This document shows positions 35,002 through 45,882 of a DNA stretch of 64,000 nt, in pieces. Made by a program: the position numbers and the translations under genes. The notes under the pieces were generated by a model. The model was given only the letters and a program-made list of their open reading frames with translations. It had not been told where the DNA came from and made no database searches. Where the stretch lies: contig NW_022279527.1 in the NCBI RefSeq assembly GCF_000004075.3, positions 1 to 64,000 on the forward strand, read 5' to 3'. The stretch comes from Cucumis sativus. Its lineage: Eukaryota; Streptophyta; Magnoliopsida; Cucurbitales; Cucurbitaceae. Numbering within the stretch: the first letter of the stretch is position 1; each line of letters starts with the position of its first letter.

Positions 35002-37600
35002 CACATTCTTTAGTATTTTAATTTTATTGCAGTACATTATATTGAATCTTCATTTTCCTTGGCTGTGCTATAAATGGTGTTTCTTCTATATGGATTTGCA
35101 TTATACAACAGTACCGTATTAAGTCATAAAGTTAAGAAAATTAGAAAGACACCCTTTGTAGGAGAGAACATGATCCTTCCTTTAAAGTAAATTGAGAGAA
35201 TTTCCTCTACTTCCTCAATTTTAAGGCTTGAGGTTTGAAGAACAAGGATGAATAATCAACGAAAGAGGAATGAAGAGGTTTCTCCTTTAGCGAAAATAGC
35301 GATTTTTCGTTTTTCATACTTCCAAAAACACACAATTATGAACTTATTGTGCATTAAATTGATCGAGAGGCCTTCCAATTGTTTGTTAATCTATAGTTTC
35401 TGTCTCTATTTTAATTAACTGCTACAAGTAGAAGCTTAACTACATGGTTAGAGTTCTATCAAAAAAGGAAAGAAAAAAAAGAAGAAAGATCATGTGATAA
35501 ATTTATAGAAATGCCATTAAATTATTTTCTAACCTTTGATTTCTGTTTCTGTGGTAAATTACTGCTACTAGAAATCTAATTGTGTTCGGTTAGTTAGACT
35601 TCATGGGTTTGAATTTATTTATTTTTTTGTTAAAGAGGTTCCATTATACAGAATACCCCTAAACTTTGTACTTTATATAGAAATACCATTGAAAACACAC
35701 TCAAGACATAAACTACCAAAAGAGTTAAAAATACAGTTACTATAATTATCCTAATTTTAGTAATAAATGAAATTGAGAGAATTTCCTTTGATTTTCAGGA
35801 ACAAGGATAATTAATCAATGAAAAAGAAATGAAGAGGTTTATCCATGCAAGCTTCAAACCAAAGTCAAGGATGTCGATCCTTCCAGGGGAGTCCAAAGTT
35901 CCCCCTTATTCTTCTCCCTTTATATTGATTTTCAAAAGCTTGCAATTTTTTAAGTGGGGGTGGGCAATAGCTTACATGTTTAGTCTAAACTTGGGGGTTC
36001 AAATGTTTTGCCCAAATTTCAAAATTTCTAAAAAAAATTTCCTTACAATAAGGAGCATTATACCTTATTAGCTTACTTAGATCTTGCATAAAAAGCATGA
36101 CCGGCAACCCTTGACCACTGAGCTTGGGTTTGTGATGTAAAATTCTGAATGTTGATGATTATATGTGCTGAAATTTGAGAATAAGCTGCCGTCTTTTTTG
36201 GTTTACGTCCCTTTTTAGCGATATCTTATTGATGTTAGATATGTTGAGATGTGAATGCTTGATTGAGAAAATGGTATGTGTGTTGTGAATGCTTGATTGC
36301 ATGTATATAATAAATAAGTGCATGGATACTTTTCTAGCTTTGTCTTCCTTTGTTGCTTTGCCGTGACTTACCTATGATGCGCTTAGTCCAAACCTAGCCT
36401 AGATAGAGTTAAAAAAGGATAGGAGGTACTCTTTAGAAATTGAGATGGTTTTAATAAATAACATGAGTTAGGAGCCGTTTGTCTAGCCACAATGAACTGA
36501 ATCCCTTTAGAAAAGGGTGGACATTAACAAAACTTGTTGCCACTTCGAAGGGAGTAGTCAAACTTAGAAACTAAGTGTAGAACCATAGAAAGGTTAGCCC
36601 ACCGGTTCTAGCAAGACCTAGTTACCACATTGCATATCAAAGAAAGAATAGAGAGACTTGCAAACGTAAACAGTGACACAATTAAGAGCTAAAAAAAACA
36701 AACAACATATGCAATATACATCAGAAAAATCCCATAAAAAATGAGGGGAAACTTCACTTATGGCCTAACCAAAACCAGACCACCTACTCTTAGCGTTCTA
36801 GACATAGCATCGAGTTTGATGAGGGCTTTGAAAAGAGGAGGAATCCTCCCCGTTCCACACTAGGGGGAAAACGAGGCTTGTTGTCACTCCGAAGGGAGCA
36901 GTCAAACTTAGCATTGAGTTTGACGAGGGCTTTGAAAAGAGGAGGAATCCTCCCCGTTCCATAGTAGGGGGAAAACGAGGCTTGTTGTCACTCCGAAGGG
37001 AGCAGTCAAACTTAGAAACTAAGTCTAGAACCATAGAAAGGTTACCCCACCGTTCTTGTGTGCGTACCAAAGAAACAAAAGAGATAGTTGCAAATGTAAA
37101 ACGTAAAACACGAGACAATTAAGAGCTAAAAAAAACAAACAACATATGCAATATACATCAGAAAAATCCCATAAAAAATGAGGGGAAACTTCACTTATGG
37201 CCTAACCAAAACCAGACCACCTACTCTTAGCGTTCTAGACATAGCATCGAGTTTGATGAGGGCTTTGAAAAGAGGAGGAATCCTCCCCGTTCCACACTAG
37301 GGGGAAAACGAGGCTTGTTGTCACTCCGAAGGGAGCAGTCAAACTTAGCATTGAGTTTGACGAGGGCTTTGAAAAGAGGAGGAATCCTCCCCGTTCCATA
37401 GTAGGGGAAAACGAGGCTTGTTGTCACTCCGAAGGGAGCAGTCAAACTTAGAAACTAAGTCTAGAACCATAGAAAGGTTACCCCACCGGTTCTTGTGTGT
37501 ACCAAAGAAACAAAAGAGATAGTTGCAAATGTAAAACGTAAAAAAACGAGACAATTAAGAGCTAAAAAAAACAAACAACATATGCATTATACATCAGAAA
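35002..37600. repeat. Block B, copy 2
   Basis: It begins attctttagtattttaattt like copy 1 at 5174 and runs in parallel through the same features (gaggtttgaagaacaaggat, atgaagaggtttatccatgc, gatgcgcttagtccaaacct). It then extends into a tandemly repeated tail and joins block A at about 37600-37609. In copy 1 the order is A then B; here it is B then A. Confidence 0.85.
36739..37600. repeat. Nested tandem repeat in block B copy 2
   Basis: A unit of about 437 bp occurs twice (aatgaggggaaacttcactt at about 36739 and 37177). Inside each, a unit of about 104 bp occurs twice (gctttgaaaagaggaggaat at about 36827, 36931, 37262 and 37366). Units are nearly identical. Minus-strand frames through it repeat the phrase PFGVTTSLVFP and are by-products of the repeat. 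Confidence 0.9.
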
Positions 37601-37608
37601 AATCCCAT

Positions 37609-40600
37609 TCAGATTGTTTTATCTTCTCATGTTGGGCTACTTCCAAGCAATGTTTTAAGTGAAGGGTGGATAATAGCTCACTTGTTTAGTCTAACCTTGG
37701 GGGATTTCAAATTTTGTCCAAATTTCAAAATTTTTCAAAAGTTTTTCATTACAATAATGAGCATCATAGCTTCTTAGATCTTGCATAAAAGGCATGACTG
37801 TCAACCCTTGAGCACTAAGCTCGGGTTTGTGACGTGAGATTCTGAATTTTGATGAGTATATGTACTGAAATTTGAGAATAAGCTTATGTCCTTTTTGTGT
37901 TTGCTAAGTTTCAACTAATACTCTCAGTATTTATCTTTGTGCTTATGTGATAGATTTGTTATGCACTGTAGTGATGTGGGGTGTTTTTTCATCTTATTTT
38001 CTGCATCTTAAATACCTTATTTTTTTGCATCTTAATTGGTACTGAAATTTTGTTTGTTTCAGTGGAAGAGGCACTATCAGCATTGACATGTACATGTGAT
38101 TTTAAGCAAGAACCAGGAGAGTGAGAGTTTTAGTGTGCCGTATTTAGAATTTGCCGATATCTTTTTCCCGTTTCAGCAAGTATTCCTGATAGTGGGGTAA
38201 CTCTCAAGTCTGCAGTCTTTTCTTCATGAAATTTGTAGATTATCTAAGAATACTAATATCATTTAATGGTGACATTTTTTAGCAACTTTTCTTAACCACA
38301 CTTTTTCATTAAGTTTACTCTTGTTTAATTGACAGATTCTTCGAGTAATGCTAGATATTGGTTCTAACAACGAGAAGTTACTTAATGATCCTCTTTGTAA
38401 GTGAAAGGGAAACCTTCATGTCTTTTATCTCCATATTTTCCTTGTAATGTATTTTGCTTATATTGCTCTGTTTCTGTTGTCAATGACGATATATCTGGGC
38501 TTTTTGTTGTTGTGGTGGTGGTGGTGAAATATTTTATTTAAGCCTCTAGTTAATATTTATGCTTACTTAACAGAAAATTTGTTGCTTGAGCTTGCTTCAT
38601 TTCGTCCTTTTACTTGTTTAAGTCCTCCAAAAAGTATTCATTACTTTAATAAATTCCCTCACCAGCATCATCACCTCTTAGTCAACAAACTGTTTTTTCC
38701 CAAATGCAAAAAAGGAAAAAAAAATAAAGACAATCAAGAACAACCATCAACAACATGAAAAAAAAAAGAGAAGAAAAAGATAGCTACTGAAAAACATTAC
38801 TACCCATTTTCATTATCATAATCCTCTACTATGCTTTTCCACCTTCTAACCCATTTTTCCATTGCAGGATTTATTGGAGTTGAGGAGTCCCACAATCTTT
38901 ATGTTCTGTTTGTTTCTCCATCACTTTTTCAAGGCTGTTCAATTGGAGTTCCATCTTCAGGTAATATTAATGTGTTTGTTTCTAAGATAATTTTGTTAAA
39001 CACTTGTTTTTGTTGTCTCCATCCACCAACTGTTTGATGAAATGCCGCATTGAACAATTTTATGGGTTCTTGGGAAGCATGTGATCTATGTGTTTGGAAT
39101 TTGTATAATTAGTTAGAGTGATTTAGAAAAACTTTTGTATTTGTAGTTGGATAGACAATTCATTCCATATTTAGAGCATGATTAAGAGTTATTTTGAAAA
39201 TGTTAAAATTACTTCAAAAGATATTTGGATAATTTAAATGACTTTCGTCTATTGTATGATGATCATGTTTGATAGATCGAAAACTTTTCTTCTTCTTCTT
39301 CTTCGTTTCTTCCTGCTGCCTATTCGACCTTCAACTTTGAGTGTAGTTGCTTGGCTGTCGAATGGCCACCACTCAAAGTCACTCCCTCGCCTTCTTATCA
39401 CTCTTAATTTCCTTAACAACAAAGTCAAACTGCTACAGAACAATCGAATTTTTGTTTGATTAATTTTCTATCCACAGGAGGCTTTTGTATGTTGATCACC
39501 CTTGTTTTCTTTGAAAAGTTTAAACTTCCATACACGATATATTGGGAAACTTTCACATTCCTCGGGACATTAAAAGCTCAAGAGCATTGATTTTGAGCAA
39601 AATAAAAATGAAAATCTCTTTTAATTTCCAGCAACACCATATTTGAAGTTCATTGTATTTTCTTCTTCCAACTACAGGTTGACATGATTGTCTTGACAGA
39701 TGGAAGTCGTATTCTTGGCCTCGGTGACCTTGGAGTTCAGGGAATAGGAATACCTAGATTGGAGGGAGAAGAGTATCTATCAATTGTTGATGATTTTATG
39801 GAAGCCGTGCATACATGTTGGCCTAAAGCTATTGTTCAGGTTTATTGGTTAAGATATCAAATTTTTAACTGTGTTCACTGCCAGTAATCAGTATCGTAAT
39901 CTCGTAATTTGATTTTGAATGATGCCAGTTTGAGGATTTTCAAATGAAATGGCCTTTTGAAACATTACAACGTTATCGTAAGAGGTTCTGCATGTTCAAC
40001 GATGACATACAAGTGAGTAGTTGATGATGTATTAATGCAGTTGATAATTACTTAAAAGGACATTCGTTTTCGTTTATTTCATTTCATAAAGGGAACTGCT
40101 GGTGTTGCTCTCGTTGGACTATTGGGAACTGTGAGAGCTCAAGGGCGGCCATTGAGTGATTTTGTTAACCAAAAGATAGTAGTGGTAGGGGCTGGAAGGT
40201 ATTGTCAGCTGTTTAACTTTAACATTTTCTCCAAATAGCAATACTGCTAACGATTTAGGGATCATAAGCCTTGTCCTCTTTGTTGAAACAAAAGTGGTTG
40301 TTTGAAAGAGGAATTACTATTACTATTACTATTACGTGAATATAAGAGATGAAAACTTTGGAAACTATAGTTCAATCCTTTTGGTTTAACCTTCATTTGT
40401 TTCAACATGCTTTTTTCCCCTCTTTCAACTTTAGTGCAGGGCTCGGTGTTCTTAACATGACTATTCAGGCTGTTTCGAGAATGGCAGGGAACAACGATTC
40501 TAGTGCAAGAATCTTTTTCTAACTTTCATTCTCAATTTCTGCATCAGTCTGTCCAAGTTTTTCCTTCCATGAGAGTTACTGATTTCAGAAACCAATCAGA

Positions 40601-40915
40601 TGGGGTTCGGAATTTGGATAGCTTTATTATGGGTTAATTTGTATGACGCAGTTTCTTGTGAAAAGTATGAGGCAGTTGAAGAAGTTAAATGACTTGTGGT
40701 GGTAGTAATCATTGTCAAACTCATGTGGTTTTTAACTTAAAAAGAAAGAGGGAAAATGTGAACTTAGTCCTATGCAGATTAGTGTTTTAAAGAGGAAAAA
40801 TAGAACTTAGTCCTATGCAGATTAGTGTTTTAAGTCTTCTATCTAATTGTTCGTGGGATAAATGCAGTTACTTTATCAAAAACAAAGAAGAAAAGGAAGG
40901 GACCACAAGAAATCA
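37609..40915. repeat. Block A, copy 2
   Basis: It is closely parallel to 1766-5170, introns included, and continues beyond the point where copy 1 is cut. It lacks the ADIP-like exons and the 1583-1654 NAD-malic enzyme exon that precede copy 1. Confidence 0.85.
38336..40512 (+). pseudogene. NAD-malic enzyme fragment, copy 2 (five exons)
   Basis: Exons at 38336-38396 (MLDIGSNNEKLLNDPL), 39678-39839 ([20 protein letters not shown] and [16 protein letters not shown]), 39929-40012 (FEDFQMKWPFETLQRYRKRF), 40092-40198 (GTAGVALVGLLGTVRAQGRP to IVVVGAG) and 40435-about 40512 (AGLGVLNMTIQAVSRMAGNN). The same internal jump [13 protein letters not shown] as in copy 1 shows that the rearrangement happened before the duplication. 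Some residues are closer to the functional enzyme than in copy 1 (AGLG, VSRM, EAV), and others are worse (WPFE, NMTI). The last exon is cut short compared with copy 1. It is not functional. Confidence 0.88.
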
Positions 40916-41033
40916 ATGGTGGAATCGATCAGGCAGGGTGTGGAAAATTACAACTCAGTTTTTGTTTTCACTGTTGAGAACATGAGAAACCTCAAGTTCA
41001 AGGAACTCAGGGAGCAGCTGAAGTCACTAGCAG
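40868..41033 (+). pseudogene. MRT4-like ribosome biogenesis factor exon
   Basis: After an AG acceptor the exon reads VTLSKTKKK. A one-base frame change in the A/G-rich aagaaaaggaaggga leads to SMVESIRQGVENYNSVFVF and then ENMRNLKFKELREQLKS. These are consecutive in the conserved N-terminal part of MRT4 (the uL10-like factor that joins pre-60S particles in the nucleolus). The exon ends at CAG followed by GCAAGT, a good non-canonical GC donor. No other exon of the gene is seen nearby. The frame change makes it a likely relic. Confidence 0.7.
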
Positions 41034-41339
41034 GCAAGTTCTACTTTCTGAATTCTGTATTATTTAATCTGCGTCATCATTTCAAATATTGATTAGTGAT
41101 ACAAATGTACTTTCTCTATGTTGTTTGGTTAGCTTCTAGATAGCACGAGAAAAGATATGAATAATAAATAGCATATTTTTAAAACTCAAAAGATAAAATC
41201 ATAATGAATAGCATTCCTTAGGAGAAAGGATGAGGACACGTTGTTTCTATAAACCTAATTTTAGTTTTGCCAGTTTGAAATACTTGTGTAGTTTAGTTTA
41301 GATATATATTTAAACTAGCACGTTAAATAATAGTTTGCC
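41034..41339. other. Intron-like DNA after the MRT4 exon
   Basis: AT-rich DNA with no recognised exon or repeat. It may be the native intron of the MRT4 gene. Confidence 0.4.
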
Positions 41340-41575
41340 CTGTTTGTGTTTGCTAAGTTTCAACTAATACTCTCAGTATTTATCTTTGTGCTTATGTGAT
41401 AGATTTCTTATGCACTGTAGTGATTTGGGGTGTTTTCTTATTTTCTGCATCTTAGCTACCTTATTTGCTGCATCTTAATTGCTAACGATTTAGGGATCAT
41501 AAGCCTTGTCCTCTTTGTTGAAAAAAAAAAGTGGTTGTTTGAAAGAGGAATTACTATTACTATTACGTCAAATTA
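41340..41575. repeat. Composite third copy of two block A pieces
   Basis: Bases 41340-41475 match about 37897-38037 (tttgctaagtttcaactaat; gcactgtagtgat). Bases 41480-41575 match about 40246-40337 (gctaacgatttagggatcat; ttactattactattacgt). The roughly 2.2 kb between the two donor sites is missing, so the piece is a deletion derivative or a patch copied from two places. Confidence 0.85.
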
Positions 41576-41704
41576 CATATTGAATGAAAAAGAAAATTAC
41601 AATTTCTTTTAGCGCTATGTAATGGTAGTCAGGTATAGTAGTCATGCCTTTGCTCTAGCTTATATATTCATGTCTATGTTACTTTCACACTTCTATTTAT
41701 TAAT

Positions 41705-42706
41705 TTCATGAAGTCAGTGGGTTTGCAAAATGAAAGAATCGTCATCCTTTTTAAACCACTAGTCCTAATGTTTCAAATGAATTTTCCAATTTCTTTTTGG
41801 GCTGATGTTTCCATAGCCCGTTTCTTAACAAATTGCATGCCCTCTTCCATTTTTAAGGGTGAGATACCTTTTTGTATCTTATGCCCCAAACAACATTTGT
41901 TTCTCATTCCACCCAAAATAATTGGTTATACTTGATTTGTCCAAGACGTTCGGCCTCAACATACAAAGTTGGATCCAAAGACCTTAAAATATATCTTTTT
42001 GGTTATTCTCGTGTTCTTTGAACATTCCTCCTTTTATTCCTCACCTTCTTTCTCTTCGAATATGAGTCGAGGGAGTATCAAGAGTCAAAGGATGATTTCT
42101 TTATCTACAATGTTATCTCTCCTTCTAATCCTCTTTGTGGTTCATCTTCACGTGTGTTTACTTCTATTTGTCAACCCATCACTAAAGTCTATGATCGACG
42201 ACAACCTTCTTCAATTCCATGCCCTACCCCTAAGGTTTCTTCGTCATTGGATCCAGAAATGAGTGATGATCTTCCTATTGCTCTTCGTAAAGGTAAACTT
42301 AAGTGTGCTCATCTTATTTCCTCTTCTGTTTCATATAACCATTAGTTGTCTTCTGCATGTTCTTTCATTGCATCATTAGAGTTTGTATCATTAAGCCTAT
42401 TCTCATCTTGGTTGGTGTGTTGCAATGGTGGAGGAGATGATTACTTTAGATGATAATTGTACTTGGGATTTAGTTTCTCTCCCTGCACGAAAAAAGTATA
42501 TCAGTTGCAAATGGGTGGTTACAATTAAAGTTAATCCTGATGGTTTTGTCGCTCAATTAAAAGTACACCTTGTAGTGAAAGGCTACGCACAAACATGGCG
42601 TTAAGTATGCTGATACTTTTTCTCGAGTAGTAAAAATGACATTTGTGAGGTTGTTTATTTCACTAACTTCAATCAGTCACTGGCCTTTACATCAGCTTGA
42701 TATTTT
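41705..42706 (+). mobile_element. Ty1/copia remnant: integrase end to early RT
   Basis: The plus strand shows integrase C-terminal phrases (LMFQMNFPISFWADVS; NCMPSSIFKGEIPF), then KLDPK-type sequence around 41970. Next come the start of the RT region (MVEEMITLDDNCTWDLVSLP; ISCKWVVTIKVNPDGFVAQL; LVVKGYAQT) and the phrase HQLDI at about 42695. Frames are broken many times. Gag, protease and the 5' LTR are missing. The RT continues at 46160 after two insertions or rearrangements. Confidence 0.85.
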
Positions 42707-43217
42707 TGAAAAGGAGGTGTAATTATGAGTCAATAAAAAGGACCTGATCATGTTGAGGAAGGAGACCCAACCTTGTCTGGTTTCTCATGAGTAGATGGAT
42801 GAAGGATTGTATTCCAGAGAAGTTTCGAGCAACACACCTCAGAAACCAGATGGGGTTCAGAATTTGGATAGCTTTGTTGTTTCGTTTCATCACTCGCATA
42901 TTTGTTGAAAAACTTCCAGTTTGGTTCTTTTACAAGAACATCTATTGAATCAATGAACCACTCTAATTGGATCTTGGATAAAGTGAGGATTTTTTGGAAG
43001 TCTACATCTTCAATATTGAACCTCCCCTTTTCGAACTAGATACAGTAGAAAGTGTCTACCATTTTTCAACTTTTGACTTCCATTTCTGAAAAAGATGGAG
43101 TTGTAACTCCCTGGGTTTGGCGTTGCCGTCGACGTCACCGTGAGAAGGTGTGGCCGGAATGAAGAGAGAAGAGGGTGGGTGAGAGGAGAGGAGAGGTTCA
43201 ATATTTGTTTCCAACTT
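42706..43217. other. Foreign patch inside the copia RT
   Basis: The copia phrase ttacatcagcttgatatt occurs at both ends (about 42689 and 43220), so the roughly 510 bp between is an insertion flanked by copied copia sequence. Part of it (agaaaccagatggggttcag, about 42841-42878) matches block A at about 40588-40627. The rest is unrecognised. It looks like filler DNA copied from several places during break repair. Confidence 0.6.
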
Positions 43218-43249
43218 TTTTACATCAGCTTGATATTAAAAGTGCATTT

Positions 43250-43574
43250 TGTTAGGATCCCACCTAATAAGGATTACCTCAAGAAGAAAAGATGAACTCA
43301 AGAATACTTAAAAAACATCCAAACATGAAATATATATTAGAAGATCTTAGTAACAAGTAACAAGTAACCCTAGCCTTTTGAGAGGGTTAGACTCTCCTAA
43401 GGTTCCCTTACAAGGAAAACTTTCTCAAAATTCTTCACCTCTCTCCAACCCCTCTCCCACTATTTATAACAAAAAGAACTAACCAACTTACCATCTATTT
43501 ACTATATGACCTTACTAACAACCATTTTCATTTTCTCCTAATAATCCACTATTTTTCTATCTAGGGTCCTTACA
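43250..43574 (-). repeat. 3' LTR of the non-autonomous element
   Basis: 325 bp, TG...CA ends. Contains ctagccttttgagagggtta and nearby bases that are deleted in the other LTR. Adjacent internal bases on the minus strand, GAAGGGCGGAGTAA, are purine-rich and serve as the polypurine tract. Confidence 0.95.
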
Positions 43575-43693
43575 TTACTCCGCCCTTCGAAGACACCTTG
43601 TCCTCAAGGTGTGCTTACAAACTACAAACCTTGAACTCTCTACCATACCCCTGCCATCTCGGAAGAAATTTTATTCAGCTTTGCCTTGAAATT

Positions 43694-44284
43694 CTATTGG
43701 GTTGTAATAATTACACTTGCATGCATCCAACCCTTTAGACTCCAAGAACTTCCCCAATCTTCATTCTTCTCACACGGAAAGTGATCCCAATTAACCAACT
43801 GCCATTCCCTGAGCCTAATTCCATGCCACTTGCATTTTAATTTGAAGCTCTTCCTCTCTAATGGGCTAAGCCCACAATTAACTTTATGACCCCATCCCCA
43901 AATCAATTTCACGGCCCATACACCATCTTTCTTAGAATTACCAATGAGCTTCAGGCAATTCCTATCCATTTTCAAGTTACATTTCAGCCACACTAACAAA
44001 TGGGTCTCAATGAATTTAGCAAATTCAAGCACATTAATTTCCTTTCTTTCTTTATGAAGGCTGTATTTCTTTGTTATCATCTCATGTTTGGCCCACCATC
44101 CATATTCCAATAGGATTTCCACTTCCTTAGATAAAGCCGTCAATTTATTTTTCTTTGAGGTATAATGGGCCTCATCCCTTACTTTTGCAATCAGCCCAAA
44201 AAGCAACATTTTGGCCCACTTTTGATTAAATTCTTTCCCTAATTTCCATCCCACGTGATATACTTTAACCATTGAGGTTTGCAT
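43694..44284 (-). CDS. 196-codon open frame of unknown function in the non-autonomous element
   Basis: It starts MQTSMVKVYHVGWKLGKEFN and ends GWMHASVIITTQ. It is basic and rich in Trp and Lys (for example KLIWGWGHKVNCGLSPLERK and LKCKWHGIRLREWQLVNWDH). No enzyme motif, signal peptide or membrane segment is visible. It lies near the 3' LTR, the position where some plant gypsy elements carry an extra open frame. A frame of this length free of stops suggests recent activity or conservation. I cannot assign a function. Confidence 0.5.
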   Translation of the reverse strand: MQTSMVKVYHVGWKLGKEFNQKWAKMLLFGLIAKVRDEAHYTSKKNKLTALSKEVEILLEYGWWAKHEMITKKYSLHKERKEINVLEFAKFIETHLLVWLKCNLKMDRNCLKLIGNSKKDGVWAVKLIWGWGHKVNCGLSPLERKSFKLKCKWHGIRLREWQLVNWDHFPCEKNEDWGSSWSLKGWMHASVIITTQ

Positions 44285-44289
44285 GTGCC

Positions 44290-45480
44290 AATCCTTCTCC
44301 TAGCCTCCACTTTGTTTTCCTGGCCATTTATTAGGAATTTGATCCCCAATTTCTCCACCTAAGCCAAGCCCATTTGAGAAAATCTGGCCCTTTTCATTTA
44401 ATTTCAGCCACTAAACAAATCATAACTACTATTGTCTCTAATTTTTCGCCTTAACGTCTGACGCTTCACGTGGGTTGAAGAATCGTTTTTCTTCAAGAAA
44501 TCTTCCCCCTCCTTTCTGAATTTTTTTGTCCGTAGCTGCTCACTCCCTCTGCAAATATCAAAGCATTCTTCCCGACAATTTCGATCTGACTTGCAGCCTC
44601 GTTGCTATCCGCGTTCCGACAAACTCCCTTTGTGCCTTAGGTCGACTACCTCCAACGCACCCTGTCTCCATCTCCTCTTCCTGTAACTGGACTTTTCGAC
44701 AATCCATCTTCTTCTTTTTTTGGCCACCGGTGACCGACTCAGAATCTTTCCTCCGCCGCGGTTTCTGTTCATCCCCGCCTCGATTTTCTGTCACAACCCA
44801 ATATGTTTCCATTCGCCAGCCTCTCTATGATCCCTGTACTAATTCCATTGCCATTTTCTTCCTTGTCGTTACCCATTCTATCTTACTCCGATGACCTTCG
44901 AAATTCCTTTATTCATCTTCTTCATTGCCTAGCTTCCTCATCCCTTCCCTACTTTGATATAACTCGCATGCCACAAAAGAAAGGCAAGGAAAGTAACGTA
45001 CCTCAACAAAATCTTGGCCTATAATATGATCAGCCTCTCAATGTTGCCACTCCAATGAGCCGTTTCTTCTATTTTCACAGATCGTATCCAGGTCGACTTG
45101 TTCCACATAGGTACTGTTTGATTCTTCTTTTTGTTTTCTTCACTACCACCAAGTATCAATGATCGCTTCCTCAATCGTTTCTTTGCCTTCCTTCTCATCC
45201 ATAGTGTTTGCCTCCTTTCCCATGCTTCCGCCTTCTCTGCTCTGGTGTTTCCATTTCCACCAAGTGTTTGTCTCTGACCACCCCACCCTTAGTCGTCGGC
45301 CATGGAATACACAGTTAGATTTGGCTTCCTCTTCCCTTCATCTTTTTCATGGTCGTTCTTCGATTCCTTCATCTTCAAGTCATTGTTCCATTTTTGTTTT
45401 TCTTCAACTTTAATTTTTTCTAGTTTCTTCTCCGCTCTTCTTTATCTCTTTGCAGCCCTTCAGAAAGCGTTTGATGTATT
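44290..45480. other. Internal non-coding part of the non-autonomous element
   Basis: Pyrimidine-rich on the plus strand, with several short overlapping frames on both strands. The minus-strand frame at 44558-44812 (DEQKPRRRKDSESVTGGQKK) may be an unrelated ORF or a captured exon. None matches pol domains. Confidence 0.5.
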
Positions 45481-45483
45481 GTT

Positions 45484-45852
45484 TTAGCACTCCTCTCTAT
45501 TCTTTTTGCCTTGCAATCCACAATCCATTTTGCATATGCTCCCATGTCCATGGAGTTTCTCCCCTCTCATCCACCTCAAGTTTGCAATTAGCAGTCCATT
45601 TAAGTGCTTGCTCCCAAGTCCTCTCTCAACTGCGGTCGAGTCTTTTCCATCTTTCCTTTCATTTTCAACAACCGATCCCTCCGACGTAGCAGATTCTTCC
45701 CGTCGGCAACTAACATTGTTTTCTCGTAATTCCTCTGCTAGCCTTTCGATGCTTTTGGACAACTCCAAAGTTACATCTTTAAGTTCCCTAATGTCCTTCT
45801 CATTCTTCTCCAACCTCTCCTCCATTTGTTTTTGCATCCAAGCCCGTGTCAT
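45484..45852 (-). CDS. Gag-like N-terminal protein of the non-autonomous element
   Basis: From the Met at 45852 the frame reads MTRAWMQKQMEERLEKNEKD, then a heptad-rich stretch (LELSKSIERLAEELRENN), and ends after 122 codons. This is the coiled-coil start of plant gypsy gag proteins, similar in style to those at 10196 and 55311, but it lacks the capsid core and zinc knuckle. It is probably an inactivated gag. The stop comes well before the expected end. Confidence 0.7.
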   Translation of the reverse strand: MTRAWMQKQMEERLEKNEKDIRELKDVTLELSKSIERLAEELRENNVSCRREESATSEGSVVENERKDGKDSTAVERGLGSKHLNGLLIANLRWMRGEKLHGHGSICKMDCGLQGKKNREEC

Positions 45853-45866
45853 CCCCAAGATGTTAC

Positions 45867-45879
45867 GGCTCTGATACCA
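45867..45879 (-). promoter_or_regulatory. Primer-binding site (initiator tRNA-Met)
   Basis: On the minus strand the bases are TGGTATCAGAGCC, complementary to the 3' end of plant initiator methionine tRNA and 3 nt from the LTR end. Confidence 0.95.
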
Positions 45880-45882
45880 ATT

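Noticed and set aside
36798..37554. Minus-strand frames with repeated SLRSDNKPRFP phrases
   Set aside because: They follow the nested tandem repeat of block B and show no family resemblance.
38336..40512. NAD-malic enzyme copy 2 as a functional gene
   Set aside because: It lacks the N- and C-terminal exons and about 45 codons inside one exon, although the visible exons have few substitutions.
44526..45874. Plus-strand open frames inside the non-autonomous LTR element
   Set aside because: The element is transcribed on the minus strand according to its primer site. These frames are Pro/Ser-rich shadows without homology.
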